Shown: positions 1 to 6,437 of the stretch, piece after piece | Position numbering within the stretch: position 1 is the stretch's first letter | Layout of the letters: every line of letters begins with the position of its first letter | Origin: Rhizobiaceae bacterium | GTDB lineage: Bacteria > Pseudomonadota > Alphaproteobacteria > Rhizobiales > Rhizobiaceae | Direction: 5' to 3' | DNA: 9,485 bases | Assembly (NCBI GenBank): GCA_020696915.1 | Contig: JAJFMR010000241.1 | Location: 1-9,485 of the forward strand | Program-made: the position numbers and the translations under genes | Notes under the pieces: generated by a model | Told to the model about the DNA's origin: nothing | Databases searched by the model: none | What the model saw: the letters and a program-made list of their open reading frames with translations, nothing else

Positions 1-1
1 A

Positions 2-820
2 CCGTCAAGCGCAGCCAGCCCGGCAATTCTCTCGGTGAACAACATCGAGGTCATCTACGACCACGTCATACTGGTGCTCAAGGGCGTCTCGCTTTCGGTT
101 CCCAGCGGCGGCATCACCGCCCTGCTCGGCGCCAATGGCGCCGGCAAGACAACCACGCTCAAGGCGATCTCCAACCTGCTGCGCGGGGAGCGCGGTGAAG
201 TCACCAAGGGCAGCATCGTCTTTGCAGGGGAAGAGGTGCAGTCGCTGTCGCCGAACGACCTCGTGCGGCGCGGCTGCATCCAGGTCATGGAAGGCCGGCA
301 TTGCTTCGGCCACCTGACTGTCGAGGACAATCTGATGACCGGCGCCTTCACCCGCCGGGATGGCAAGGCCGCCATCATTGCCGATCTGGAACTCGTCTAC
401 GGCTATTTTCCGCGTCTGAAGCTGCGCCGCGCCAGCCAGGCCGGATACACGTCCGGCGGCGAGCAGCAGATGACGGCAATCGGCCGGGCCCTGATGTCGC
501 GCCCGAAAATGATTCTGCTCGACGAGCCGTCGATGGGACTTGCACCGCAGCTCGTCGAGGAAATCTTCGAGATCGTCAGGAAGCTGAACCAAGAGCAGGG
601 CGTCTCCTTCCTGCTGGCGGAACAGAACACCAACATGGCGCTGCGCTACGCGAAATACGGATACATCCTGGACTCCGGCCGCGTGGTGCTCGACGGCGAG
701 GCCTCGGCTCTCAGGGAGAACGAGGACGTCAAGGAGTTCTACCTCGGCGTCGGCGGCGAAGGCCGCAAATCGTTCAAGAACGTCAAGCACTACAAGCGCC
801 GGAAGCGCTGGCTCGCCTGA
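2..820 (+). CDS. livF: Branched-chain amino acid/amide ABC transporter ATP-binding protein, LivF type (5' partial)
   Basis: ATPase subunit of a HAAT-family (Liv-type) importer; it would sit on the cytoplasmic face and drive uptake of branched-chain amino acids or related amides. Counting from the in-frame GTG at 35, Walker A (GANGAGKT) is at residues 32-39, the signature (TSGGEQQM) at 139-146, Walker B (MILLDEP) at 159-165, and EQN at 196-198 occupies the switch-histidine position, as usual in LivF. The basic C-terminus ends in KRRKRWLA. The frame is open to the left edge, residues encoded from base 2 read plausibly as an N-terminal leader, and the GTG at 35 has no Shine-Dalgarno, so the true start probably lies upstream. 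The signature has Thr where LSGGE is typical; I recall the same variant in rhizobial LivF proteins. The exact substrate cannot be told. livG, livH, livM and a binding protein are expected upstream. Confidence 0.9.
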   Translation, partial: PSSAASPAILSVNNIEVIYDHVILVLKGVSLSVPSGGITALLGANGAGKTTTLKAISNLLRGERGEVTKGSIVFAGEEVQSLSPNDLVRRGCIQVMEGRHCFGHLTVEDNLMTGAFTRRDGKAAIIADLELVYGYFPRLKLRRASQAGYTSGGEQQMTAIGRALMSRPKMILLDEPSMGLAPQLVEEIFEIVRKLNQEQGVSFLLAEQNTNMALRYAKYGYILDSGRVVLDGEASALRENEDVKEFYLGVGGEGRKSFKNVKHYKRRKRWLA

Positions 821-909
821 CGGAGGAGGCCCACGGCGGCAGGCGTCGCAGCCGATGGAAGTTACGGAATTGGGGGCGGCGGCCCCCCGTCCGCGGCTGA
901 TTCCGGCCC

Positions 910-937
910 GGGCAATGCGGCAAATGCCGCATTGCCC
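910..937 (+). terminator. Strong hairpin after livF, probable terminator
   Basis: A perfect 12-bp stem (arms 910-921 and 926-937) closes on an AAAT loop, 90 bases downstream of the livF stop and 51 bases before the next start codon. The bases after it are only weakly T-rich (TTTT at 948-951), so this is not a textbook intrinsic terminator. It most likely ends or insulates the livF transcript. The rest of the gap 821-988 shows no gene. Confidence 0.5.
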
Positions 938-988
938 TCGCATGTGGTTTTCGCTATGTGCGCTGCAGCGATCTGCGGAGGGGACTTC

Positions 989-1219
989 ATGGCCGACCAC
1001 ACTCCTGCCGGACCGGTCGATACGGGCGCGGAGATGGATTATCGCGAGCACGAACGGACCTATAGGGGCTTTCTCACACTCGCCAAATATGGGTCGCTGA
1101 CCTGTATCGCGCTGCTGGCGGCGATGGCCTTCGGCTTCTTCTTTCCCGGCGGCGGCTTTTTCTCGGGGACGGTGCTCTTCGCCGTGATCATGGCCGCCGG
1201 CTACTACGTCCTCCGCTGA
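989..1219 (+). CDS. aa3-type cytochrome c oxidase subunit IV-like small membrane protein
   Basis: A 76-residue inner-membrane protein resembling the bacterial aa3-type cytochrome oxidase subunit IV family (COX4_pro_2 type), a small accessory subunit of the proton-pumping terminal oxidase with no catalytic residues of its own. The N-terminus carries the family-like block MDYREHERTYRGFLTLAK (residues 16-33), followed by two hydrophobic segments at about 34-52 and 57-74 separated by a Gly/Phe-rich turn. The ATG at 989 is preceded by GGAGGGG at 977-983, five bases away, which decides this start over in-frame ATGs upstream. It lies 70 bases before pntAA on the same strand with no obvious terminator between them, so it is probably the first gene of the pnt transcript. 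I recall the same order in other Rhizobiales. Whether it works in the oxidase or with the transhydrogenase cannot be decided from sequence. Confidence 0.8.
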   Translation: MADHTPAGPVDTGAEMDYREHERTYRGFLTLAKYGSLTCIALLAAMAFGFFFPGGGFFSGTVLFAVIMAAGYYVLR

Positions 1220-1289
1220 AGAAACGGTTTTCAGTCGGCTGCGCCTTGCCGCTTGGCCGATCAGCGTTCCAATCCGAAAGGGCTTTGCG

Positions 1290-2603
1290 GTGGGGCATGT
1301 CGTCTTCATACCGAGGGAAACCGATCCGCAGGAGCCGCGCGTCGCCGCCTCGCCGGAGACGGTGAAGCGGCTTTCCGGGCTCGGGCTCGAAATCGTCGTC
1401 GAAGCCGGAGCCGGGCGCCAATCGCGCATTTCCGACGAGGATTTTCAACGGTCCGGCGCGACCATCGGCAACGACGGGGACGCGGCACGGGCGGACGTGG
1501 TCCTGAAGGTCCGCCGTCCGACGGAAACCGAAGTCGCCGGCTACAAGACGGGAGCCGCCGTGATCGCCGCCATGGATCCCTACGGCAACGACGCTGCCGT
1601 GGCGGCGATGGCGCGGGCCGGCGTGACCGCCTTCGCCATGGAGTTCATGCCACGGATTTCGCGGGCCCAGGCCATGGACGTGCTGTCTTCGCAGGCCAAC
1701 CTCGCGGGCTATCAGGCGGTCATCGACGCGGCCGCCGAATATGACCGCGCATTGCCGATGATGATGACGGCGGCGGGCACGGTGCCGGCAGCCAAGGTTT
1801 TCGTGATGGGCGTCGGTGTCGCCGGGCTGCAGGCCATCGCCACGGCACGGCGTCTCGGCGCCGTGGTGACGGCGACCGACGTTCGGCCGGCCGCAAAGGA
1901 GCAGGTGGCGTCACTGGGCGCAAAGTTTCTGGCTGTCGAGGACGACGAGTTCAGGGCGGCCGAAACCGCCGGAGGCTACGCCAAGGAAATGTCGAAAGAG
2001 TACCAGGCCAAGCAGGCGGCACTGACCGCCGACCACATAGCCCGGCAGGACATCGTCATCACCACGGCGCTGATCCCCGGCCGGCCCGCGCCCCGGCTGG
2101 TGTCTGCCGAAATGGTCCGTTCGATGAAGCCCGGTTCGGTCATCGTCGATCTTGCCGTGGAGCGCGGCGGCAATGTCGAGGGTTCGGCAGGAGGGCGGGT
2201 GGTCACCACCGACAACGACGTGAGGATCGTCGGTCATTTCAACATGCCGGGGCGCGTCGCCGCATCGGCCTCGCTGCTCTATGCCAAGAACCTTTTTGCC
2301 TTTCTCGAGACGATCATCGACAAATCCAGCGGGATCCTCGCCGTCAACCGCGACGACGAGCTGGTCAAGGCGACCATGCTTACGGATGGCGGCCGCATCG
2401 TGCATCCGGCTTTCGCGGGAGCAGCCGGCGAGGCGGGCTCGCCCGGGGGCGCTTCGATACGGTCGGATGAGACGGCTTCGTCCGATGCTGCGGCGGTCGA
2501 GGACGCGCAGCAGGCGAAGGCGGCCGGCGGCGCCGATCCCGCACTGCCGCCGCCCAGGCGCAAGGCGTCGGGAAAGCCCGCCAGGCCGAAAGGGGATGCG
2601 TGA
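1290..2603 (+). CDS. pntAA: NAD(P) transhydrogenase subunit alpha part 1 (Re/Si-specific, NAD-binding domain I)
   Basis: Cytosolic domain I of the proton-translocating transhydrogenase; it binds NAD(H) and passes hydride to NADP bound on PntB. The 437-residue product begins GHVVFIPRETDPQEPR after the initiator, the expected family N-terminus. The GTG start at 1290 is preceded by GAAAGGG at 1276-1282. The segment ISRAQAMDVLSSQANLAGYQ matches the conserved RQD-loop region, and the Rossmann motif GVGVAG is at residues 174-179, followed by the acidic strand end ATDVRP. The core ends near GRIVHPAFA (368-376). About 60 further residues form a low-complexity Ala/Pro/Lys-rich tail, longer than the ~384-residue Rhodospirillum-type subunit; it is probably a flexible linker to the membrane part. 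The TGA stop overlaps the pntAB ATG by one base, implying translational coupling. Confidence 0.95.
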   Translation: MGHVVFIPRETDPQEPRVAASPETVKRLSGLGLEIVVEAGAGRQSRISDEDFQRSGATIGNDGDAARADVVLKVRRPTETEVAGYKTGAAVIAAMDPYGNDAAVAAMARAGVTAFAMEFMPRISRAQAMDVLSSQANLAGYQAVIDAAAEYDRALPMMMTAAGTVPAAKVFVMGVGVAGLQAIATARRLGAVVTATDVRPAAKEQVASLGAKFLAVEDDEFRAAETAGGYAKEMSKEYQAKQAALTADHIARQDIVITTALIPGRPAPRLVSAEMVRSMKPGSVIVDLAVERGGNVEGSAGGRVVTTDNDVRIVGHFNMPGRVAASASLLYAKNLFAFLETIIDKSSGILAVNRDDELVKATMLTDGGRIVHPAFAGAAGEAGSPGGASIRSDETASSDAAAVEDAQQAKAAGGADPALPPPRRKASGKPARPKGDA

Positions 2604-3028
2604 TGGAAGAGACCGCGCTCGACAGGGCTGTTCTGCAGCTCGAACAAGCGCTCGCCGCAGTGCGTGACGCCGCGGCGGATCTTGCCGCACCCGGCAGCGC
2701 CGAAGCGGCGGGCGATGCCGCGCACGCGCTTTCCGGCGGCGCAATCGATCCGTTCGTCTTCCGCTTCGCGATTTTCGTGCTGGCCATCTTCGTCGGCTAT
2801 TACGTGGTGTGGTCGGTGACGCCGGCGCTCCACACGCCGCTGATGGCGGTCACCAACGCCATCTCCTCGGTGATTGTGGTTGGCGCGCTGCTGGCGGTCG
2901 GAATTTCGGCGAGCGGACTTGCCACCGGATTCGGTTTCGTTGCCCTGGTGCTGGTCTCCGTCAATATCTTCGGCGGCTTCCTCGTCACCCAGCGCATGCT
3001 CGCAATGTACAGGAAGAGGGAGAAGTGA
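2603..3028 (+). CDS. pntAB: NAD(P) transhydrogenase subunit alpha part 2 (membrane domain)
   Basis: A 141-residue membrane subunit supplying the first helices of transhydrogenase domain II, which carries the proton channel with PntB. An Ala-rich, partly charged cytoplasmic N-terminus (about 1-48) is followed by three hydrophobic helices at roughly 51-71, 82-101 and 105-128. The conserved segment LHTPLMAVTNAISS lies between helices 1 and 2, and the protein ends in a basic tail. The ATG at 2603 overlaps the pntAA stop and has AGGGGA at 2591-2596 six bases upstream; a GTG directly before it (2600) is an alternative that would add one residue. In E. coli this domain is fused to the NAD domain as a single PntA, whereas alphaproteobacteria commonly have the split form seen here. 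Confidence 0.93.
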   Translation: MEETALDRAVLQLEQALAAVRDAAADLAAPGSAEAAGDAAHALSGGAIDPFVFRFAIFVLAIFVGYYVVWSVTPALHTPLMAVTNAISSVIVVGALLAVGISASGLATGFGFVALVLVSVNIFGGFLVTQRMLAMYRKREK

Positions 3029-3029
3029 C

Positions 3030-4430
3030 GTGAATGCCGACTTCGCCTCCTTCCTCTACCTGATCTCCGGCATTCTGTTCATCCTGGCGCTGCGCGGGCT
3101 GTCGCACCCGACCACCAGCCGTCAGGGCAACATCTTCGGCATGGTCGGCATGGGGATAGCGGTGGTCACCACGCTGGCGCTGGCGACGCCGTCCTGGTCG
3201 GGGTTCGCGATGATTGCCGTTGGTCTGGCGATCGGCGGAACGGCCGGAGCGGTCATCGCCCGGCGCATTGCCATGACGGCGATGCCGCAGCTGGTCGCCG
3301 CCTTCCACAGCCTCGTTGGCCTGGCGGCGGTGATGGTCGCCGCAGCGGCGATGTATTCGCCCGAAAGTTTCGGCATCGGCACAGTGGCCGACATTCACGG
3401 GCAGGCGCTGGTCGAGATGGCGCTTGGCGTTGCCATCGGCGCCGTCACCTTCACCGGCTCGGTCATCGCTTTTCTGAAGCTTGACGGCCGCATGTCCGGA
3501 AAGCCGATCCTGCTGCCGGCGCGCCACCTCGTCAACATCGCGCTTGCCGCCTCGCTGGTCGCGCTGATCCTGCTCCTGGTCACCACCGAGAGCCTGTTCG
3601 TCTTCTGGCTGATCGTTGTCGCATCGCTGCTGCTTGGCGTGTTGCTGATCATACCGATCGGCGGTGCCGACATGCCGGTGGTGGTGTCGATGCTCAATTC
3701 CTATTCGGGCTGGGCGGCTGCGGCGCTCGGCTTCACGCTCGGCAATCTTGCGCTGATCATCACCGGCGCGCTGGTCGGCTCGTCGGGCGCCATCCTCTCC
3801 TACATCATGTGCAAGGGCATGAACCGCAGCTTCATTTCCGTCATTCTCGGCGGCTTCGGCGGTGAGACGGCGGCGGCCGGAGGCGACGACGGCATCGAGC
3901 GAACCGTCAAGCAGGGCTCGGCAGACGACGCCGCATACCTGATGGCCAATGCCCAGAAGGTCATCATCGTGCCCGGCTACGGCATGGCGGTGGCGCAGGC
4001 GCAGCATGCCTTGCGTGAGATGGCCGACAAGCTCAAGGCGAAGGGGGTCGAGGTCAAGTACGCCATTCACCCTGTCGCCGGGCGCATGCCCGGGCACATG
4101 AACGTGCTGCTGGCCGAAGCAAACGTTCCCTACGACGAGGTGTTCGAGCTCGAGGACATCAATTCCGAGTTCGCGCAGGCCGACGTCGCCTATGTGATCG
4201 GCGCCAACGACGTCACCAACCCGTCGGCGCGTGACGACAAGAACTCACCCATCTACGGAATGCCCATCCTCGACGTCGACAAGGCCCGCACCTGCCTGTT
4301 CGTGAAACGCTCGCTCGGCTCAGGCTATGCCGGCATCGACAACACGCTGTTCTACAAGGACGGCACGATGATGCTGCTCGGCGACGCCAAGAAGATGACG
4401 GACGAGATCGTCAAGGCCATGGACCACTGA
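3030..4430 (+). CDS. pntB: NAD(P) transhydrogenase subunit beta
   Basis: A 466-residue subunit joining membrane domain II with the NADP(H)-binding domain III; with PntAA and PntAB it uses the proton gradient to make NADPH from NADH. Multiple hydrophobic helices fill residues ~5-265. His93 in AFHSLVG and Asn223 in MLNSYSGW correspond to the proton-path residues His91 and Asn222 of E. coli PntB. Domain III begins after a Gly-rich linker (~275-300) and shows PGYGMAVAQAQ (GYG at 316-318), HPVAGRMPGHMNVLLAEA, IGANDVTNPSA and KRSLGSGYAG, all close to the E. coli sequence. The start is a GTG one base after the pntAB stop, with the purine-rich GGAAGAGGGAGAAG at 3012-3025 just upstream. The frame is open further upstream inside pntAB, but those residues are not PntB-like. 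No pntB mutation is apparent. Confidence 0.96.
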   Translation: MNADFASFLYLISGILFILALRGLSHPTTSRQGNIFGMVGMGIAVVTTLALATPSWSGFAMIAVGLAIGGTAGAVIARRIAMTAMPQLVAAFHSLVGLAAVMVAAAAMYSPESFGIGTVADIHGQALVEMALGVAIGAVTFTGSVIAFLKLDGRMSGKPILLPARHLVNIALAASLVALILLLVTTESLFVFWLIVVASLLLGVLLIIPIGGADMPVVVSMLNSYSGWAAAALGFTLGNLALIITGALVGSSGAILSYIMCKGMNRSFISVILGGFGGETAAAGGDDGIERTVKQGSADDAAYLMANAQKVIIVPGYGMAVAQAQHALREMADKLKAKGVEVKYAIHPVAGRMPGHMNVLLAEANVPYDEVFELEDINSEFAQADVAYVIGANDVTNPSARDDKNSPIYGMPILDVDKARTCLFVKRSLGSGYAGIDNTLFYKDGTMMLLGDAKKMTDEIVKAMDH

Positions 4431-4841
4431 GATTGCGTCCGCCACTTGGCGGCGGCGGCCGCAAGAAGGGCGCGCGCCCTGCCCGCGGTGGTCGTGCCGT
4501 GTCAGCCAGCCATCGGCGCTCGCACCGACATAGTCGCCGGCCAGCGCCCCGGCCGGGAGCGGGGTTCCGGTCGGCGCGACGACCAGCCAGCGCATGAGCG
4601 TCACTCCGGTGACGCCGACATCGAGACCAAACTTGGTGACGGTGCCGACATAGGCTTCGGCCGGCTGCGCTCCGCCGGCGGGCGTGAAGGTGCACGTCAG
4701 ATCCTTCTGCGATCCGACGATGAATCCGGCCCCGCCTTCGATCGTGCAATCGAGCAGGCCGACCTCGGTCCGCTGCTGCGCGGCGGCCGGTATTGAAAGA
4801 CATGCAGCCGCAGCGGCTGCCAGAAATATCGATCTTTTCAT
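4320..4841 (-). CDS. Secreted DUF992-type protein, C-terminally truncated (possible pseudogene)
   Basis: The N-terminus is a signal peptide: MKRS, a hydrophobic Ala-rich core, then cleavage probably after PAAA near residue 21, so the product should be periplasmic or secreted. Residues ~24-110 match the DUF992 family pattern: TEVGLLDCTI, GGAGFIVGSQKDLTCTF, VGTVTKFGLDVGVTG and GALAGDYVGASAD. The family's function is unknown. The ATG at 4841 has AGGAG (minus strand, 4856-4852) ten bases upstream. After Asp110 the expected Gly/Val-rich second half (about 45-50 residues) is missing. The frame instead reads ~63 charged, unrelated residues, the last 37 antisense to the end of pntB. Only ~81 bases separate Asp110 from pntB, too few for the missing part, and I found no continuation in the other two frames. 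I infer a 3' deletion; whether a stable product is made is unknown. Confidence 0.65.
   Translation of the reverse strand: MKRSIFLAAAAAACLSIPAAAQQRTEVGLLDCTIEGGAGFIVGSQKDLTCTFTPAGGAQPAEAYVGTVTKFGLDVGVTGVTLMRWLVVAPTGTPLPAGALAGDYVGASADGWLTRHDHRGQGARPSCGRRRQVADAISVVHGLDDLVRHLLGVAEQHHRAVLVEQRVVDAGIA
4439..4452 (+). terminator. Short GC hairpin after pntB, weak terminator candidate
   Basis: CCGCC (4439-4443) and GGCGG (4448-4452) can pair around ACTT, eight bases after the pntB stop. No T-run follows, and the neighbouring sequence is rich in GGC/GCC, so it may be fortuitous. A 14-base perfect palindrome, AGGGCGCGCGCCCT, lies at 4467-4480 in the same convergent gap and could add to the structure. 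Confidence 0.25.
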
Positions 4842-4921
4842 CGGGACGGGTCTCCTGGATAGCATCAGCCCCGATGGCAAAACGGTCCTCGAAGATATCA
4901 GTTCCGCGGGCTATCCTCCGC

Positions 4922-5773
4922 TCAACCGGCGCGCGTGCGCGCCAGTCCGTCCGTTGCCGGCTTGTACTCGGGGTCGAGCTGGGCGGCTCTGGCGTAGGCC
5001 TTGGCGGCCCGTGCCCTGTCGCCCCGCCGCTCGAAGACCAGCGCCTGGTTGGCCCAGCTCTCGGCGATCCGGTCGTTGAGCTTGATTGCCGTGTTGAAGT
5101 CGGCAAAGGCGTTGTCCTCGTCGCCCGTAGCGAGATAGGACAGGCCGCGTCCGTTGTAGGGCTCCGGCGCATCCGTCGACAGCGAGATGGCGGTCGAGAA
5201 GTCCTCTATCGCGAAAGTATGCTGTCCCTGGCTCTGATAGATGAGGCCGCGGTTGTGGTAGGCGCGCGCGTCCGTCGTATCGAGCTGGATGGCCTTCTGG
5301 AAATCGTTGAAGGCCTCGGTGATCCGGTTCGCCTTGCGATAGAGATTGCCGCGGCCGATATAGGCCGCATCATAGCTGGCGTTCAGCTGGATGGCGCGAT
5401 TGTAATCATTCAGCGCGCTTGCCTGGTCGCCGAGGAACCGGTGGATCAGCGCGCGATTCGAATAGGCCTGGTAGAAATTCGGGCTGAGCTGGATTGCGGT
5501 GTCGAAATCCTGGAGCGCCTCGCGGTACCTGCCGCCGCGGCCATAGGCCGATCCGCGCACATTATAGGCCTCGGGATCCCTCGGGTTGCGCTCGATCACC
5601 GCGGTCAGGGAAGAGATATTCCCCTCCGATCCCTGCGCGGCGTCGATGGACGTCGTTTCCCCGGTGGGCATCGTGGACTGGCACGCCGCAAGCGACAGTC
5701 CGCCGACCACCGCGGCCAGCAGGAAAACCCGGCTCCGGCCGGATTTGCCGCGTTCGCGAATGGCTGGCGTCAT
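4922..5773 (-). CDS. TPR-repeat lipoprotein
   Basis: A 283-residue envelope protein probably acting as a protein-protein scaffold. A short basic N-terminus and hydrophobic core end in the lipobox LAAC (Cys31), predicting a lipid-anchored protein facing the periplasm. After a short linker there are six consecutive 34-residue tetratricopeptide repeats from about 66 to 270. Their aromatic position recurs at Tyr70, 104, 138, 172, 206 and Trp240, each followed by the usual A/G-x-Y and A-x-x-D-F/Y-x-x-A-I-x-L patterns. This regularity rules out frameshifts. The ATG at 5773 gives a normal lipoprotein signal; in-frame ATGs at 5821 and 5875 would bury the signal and lie in or before the rpsU terminator, so I rejected them. 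It is downstream of rpsU and 80 bases upstream of the DUF992 gene. NlpI-like proteins are a loose analogy; the specific role is unknown. Confidence 0.88.
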   Translation of the reverse strand: MTPAIRERGKSGRSRVFLLAAVVGGLSLAACQSTMPTGETTSIDAAQGSEGNISSLTAVIERNPRDPEAYNVRGSAYGRGGRYREALQDFDTAIQLSPNFYQAYSNRALIHRFLGDQASALNDYNRAIQLNASYDAAYIGRGNLYRKANRITEAFNDFQKAIQLDTTDARAYHNRGLIYQSQGQHTFAIEDFSTAISLSTDAPEPYNGRGLSYLATGDEDNAFADFNTAIKLNDRIAESWANQALVFERRGDRARAAKAYARAAQLDPEYKPATDGLARTRAG

Positions 5774-5830
5774 CGTGTAACGGCCCCCGCTGCTTCGATC
5801 CTCGGGCTTCGGCGAGCCCATGCCTGTGCC

Positions 5831-5870
5831 CGGCAAAACGAAAGGCGGTGGCGACTTGCGTCGCCCCACC
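5831..5870 (-). terminator. Intrinsic terminator of rpsU
   Basis: Read on the minus strand, a 6-bp stem GGCGAC/GTCGCC (5865-5860 with 5855-5850) closes on a GCAA loop of the stable GNRA type. It is extended by GGT/ACC across a two-base bulge and followed by a T-rich stretch (CTTTCGTTTTG, 5843-5833). It begins 42 bases after the rpsU stop, which fits a Rho-independent terminator. It also argues that the TPR gene starts downstream, at 5773. Confidence 0.6.
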
Positions 5871-5912
5871 TTCATGGTCCTAGAACTCGAAAAGGACGAA
5901 AAATGGGCGAAG

Positions 5913-6173
5913 TCAGCGCGCCGGCCGCCCGGCGCCGCCGGCCTGCGGGGCCGGACGCGGGGTCATGGGAAGCAGGCCTTCACGCTGTGCACGCTTGCGC
6001 GCCAGCTTGCGGGCGCGGCGAACGGCCTCGGCCTTTTCGCGGGCCCGCTTTTCCGAAGGCTTCTCATAGTGTCCGCGCATCTTCATTTCGCGGAAAATGC
6101 CTTCCCGCTGCATCTTCTTCTTCAGCGCACGAAGCGCCTGGTCAACATTGTTGTCGCGGACGAGTACCTGCAC
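5913..6173 (-). CDS. rpsU: 30S ribosomal protein S21
   Basis: Small basic protein of the 30S subunit near the anti-Shine-Dalgarno end of 16S rRNA, needed for translation initiation. The 86-residue product starts QVLVRDNNVDQALRALKKK after the initiator and continues QREGIFREMKMRGHYEKPS, EKRAREKAEAVRRARKLARK, the full S21 pattern in its alphaproteobacterial form. A Pro/Ala/Gly/Arg-rich tail of about 17 residues (70-86) extends past the conserved core. The start is GTG at 6173, supported by AGGA on the minus strand (6183-6180) six bases upstream; a TTG two codons earlier (6179) abuts that AGGA and is unlikely. The frame stays open far upstream, but those residues are not S21-like. The gene is divergent from fsr and is followed by a terminator and the TPR lipoprotein gene. 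Confidence 0.95.
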   Translation of the reverse strand: MQVLVRDNNVDQALRALKKKMQREGIFREMKMRGHYEKPSEKRAREKAEAVRRARKLARKRAQREGLLPMTPRPAPQAGGAGRPAR

Positions 6174-6260
6174 GGGCAATCCTGTCTCTTGTGTTAAAAC
6201 AATGGCAAGGGCCCATAGCCACATGCCCTCGCGGCGGCGCCCACCGTGAATTGGGCCGGC

Positions 6261-6288
6261 TGATAGCAGAATCAGGGCCGGGTGTCCA
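6261..6288 (-). promoter_or_regulatory. Candidate sigma-70 promoter for rpsU
   Basis: On the minus strand TGGACA (6288-6283) and CTATCA (6266-6261) are separated by 16 bases, a fair match to the alphaproteobacterial TTGAC/CTATAT-type housekeeping promoter. It would give an rpsU leader of about 80 bases. The 264-base divergent gap 6174-6437 otherwise shows only a small GC hairpin, CCGCC-AAG-GGCGG, at 6330-6342. This is pattern matching only. Confidence 0.3.
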
Positions 6289-6437
6289 CACCAGAGTGGC
6301 GTTCGAGGCGATCCGGTCCTATGTCTGGCCCGCCAAGGGCGGAGCCCCTGCACCATGACGGCCGGCGTCAAGCAGATTAAGGCTGCCGATCCAAACTGGA
6401 AATGCATTTCCTTGCCGCTGCAGGGCCGGAGACCGAG

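Noticed and set aside
5..1429. 474-codon open frame on the minus strand
   Set aside because: It lies antisense to livF, the subunit IV-like gene and the start of pntAA, which match known families. Its protein is biased and resembles nothing I know; long antisense frames are common in GC-rich DNA.
2985..4097. 370-codon minus-strand frame opposite pntB
   Set aside because: Asp/His/Arg/Gln-rich shadow of a conserved pntB; no ribosome-binding site or family match.
4793..6358. 521-codon open frame on the plus strand across the TPR and rpsU region
   Set aside because: It is antisense to the well-supported TPR and S21 genes and reads as Arg/Ala/Gly-rich sequence with no recognisable domain.
6296..6358. 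Possible remnant coding piece or tRNA-like stretch in the rpsU-fsr gap
   Set aside because: A GTTCGAGGC string and a small GC hairpin are present, but there is no acceptor stem, anticodon arm or family-like peptide.
6402..6437. ATG at 6402 as the fsr start
   Set aside because: It has no usable Shine-Dalgarno, while the TTG at 6438 has GGAG six bases upstream and gives a family-typical length. Kept as an alternative only.
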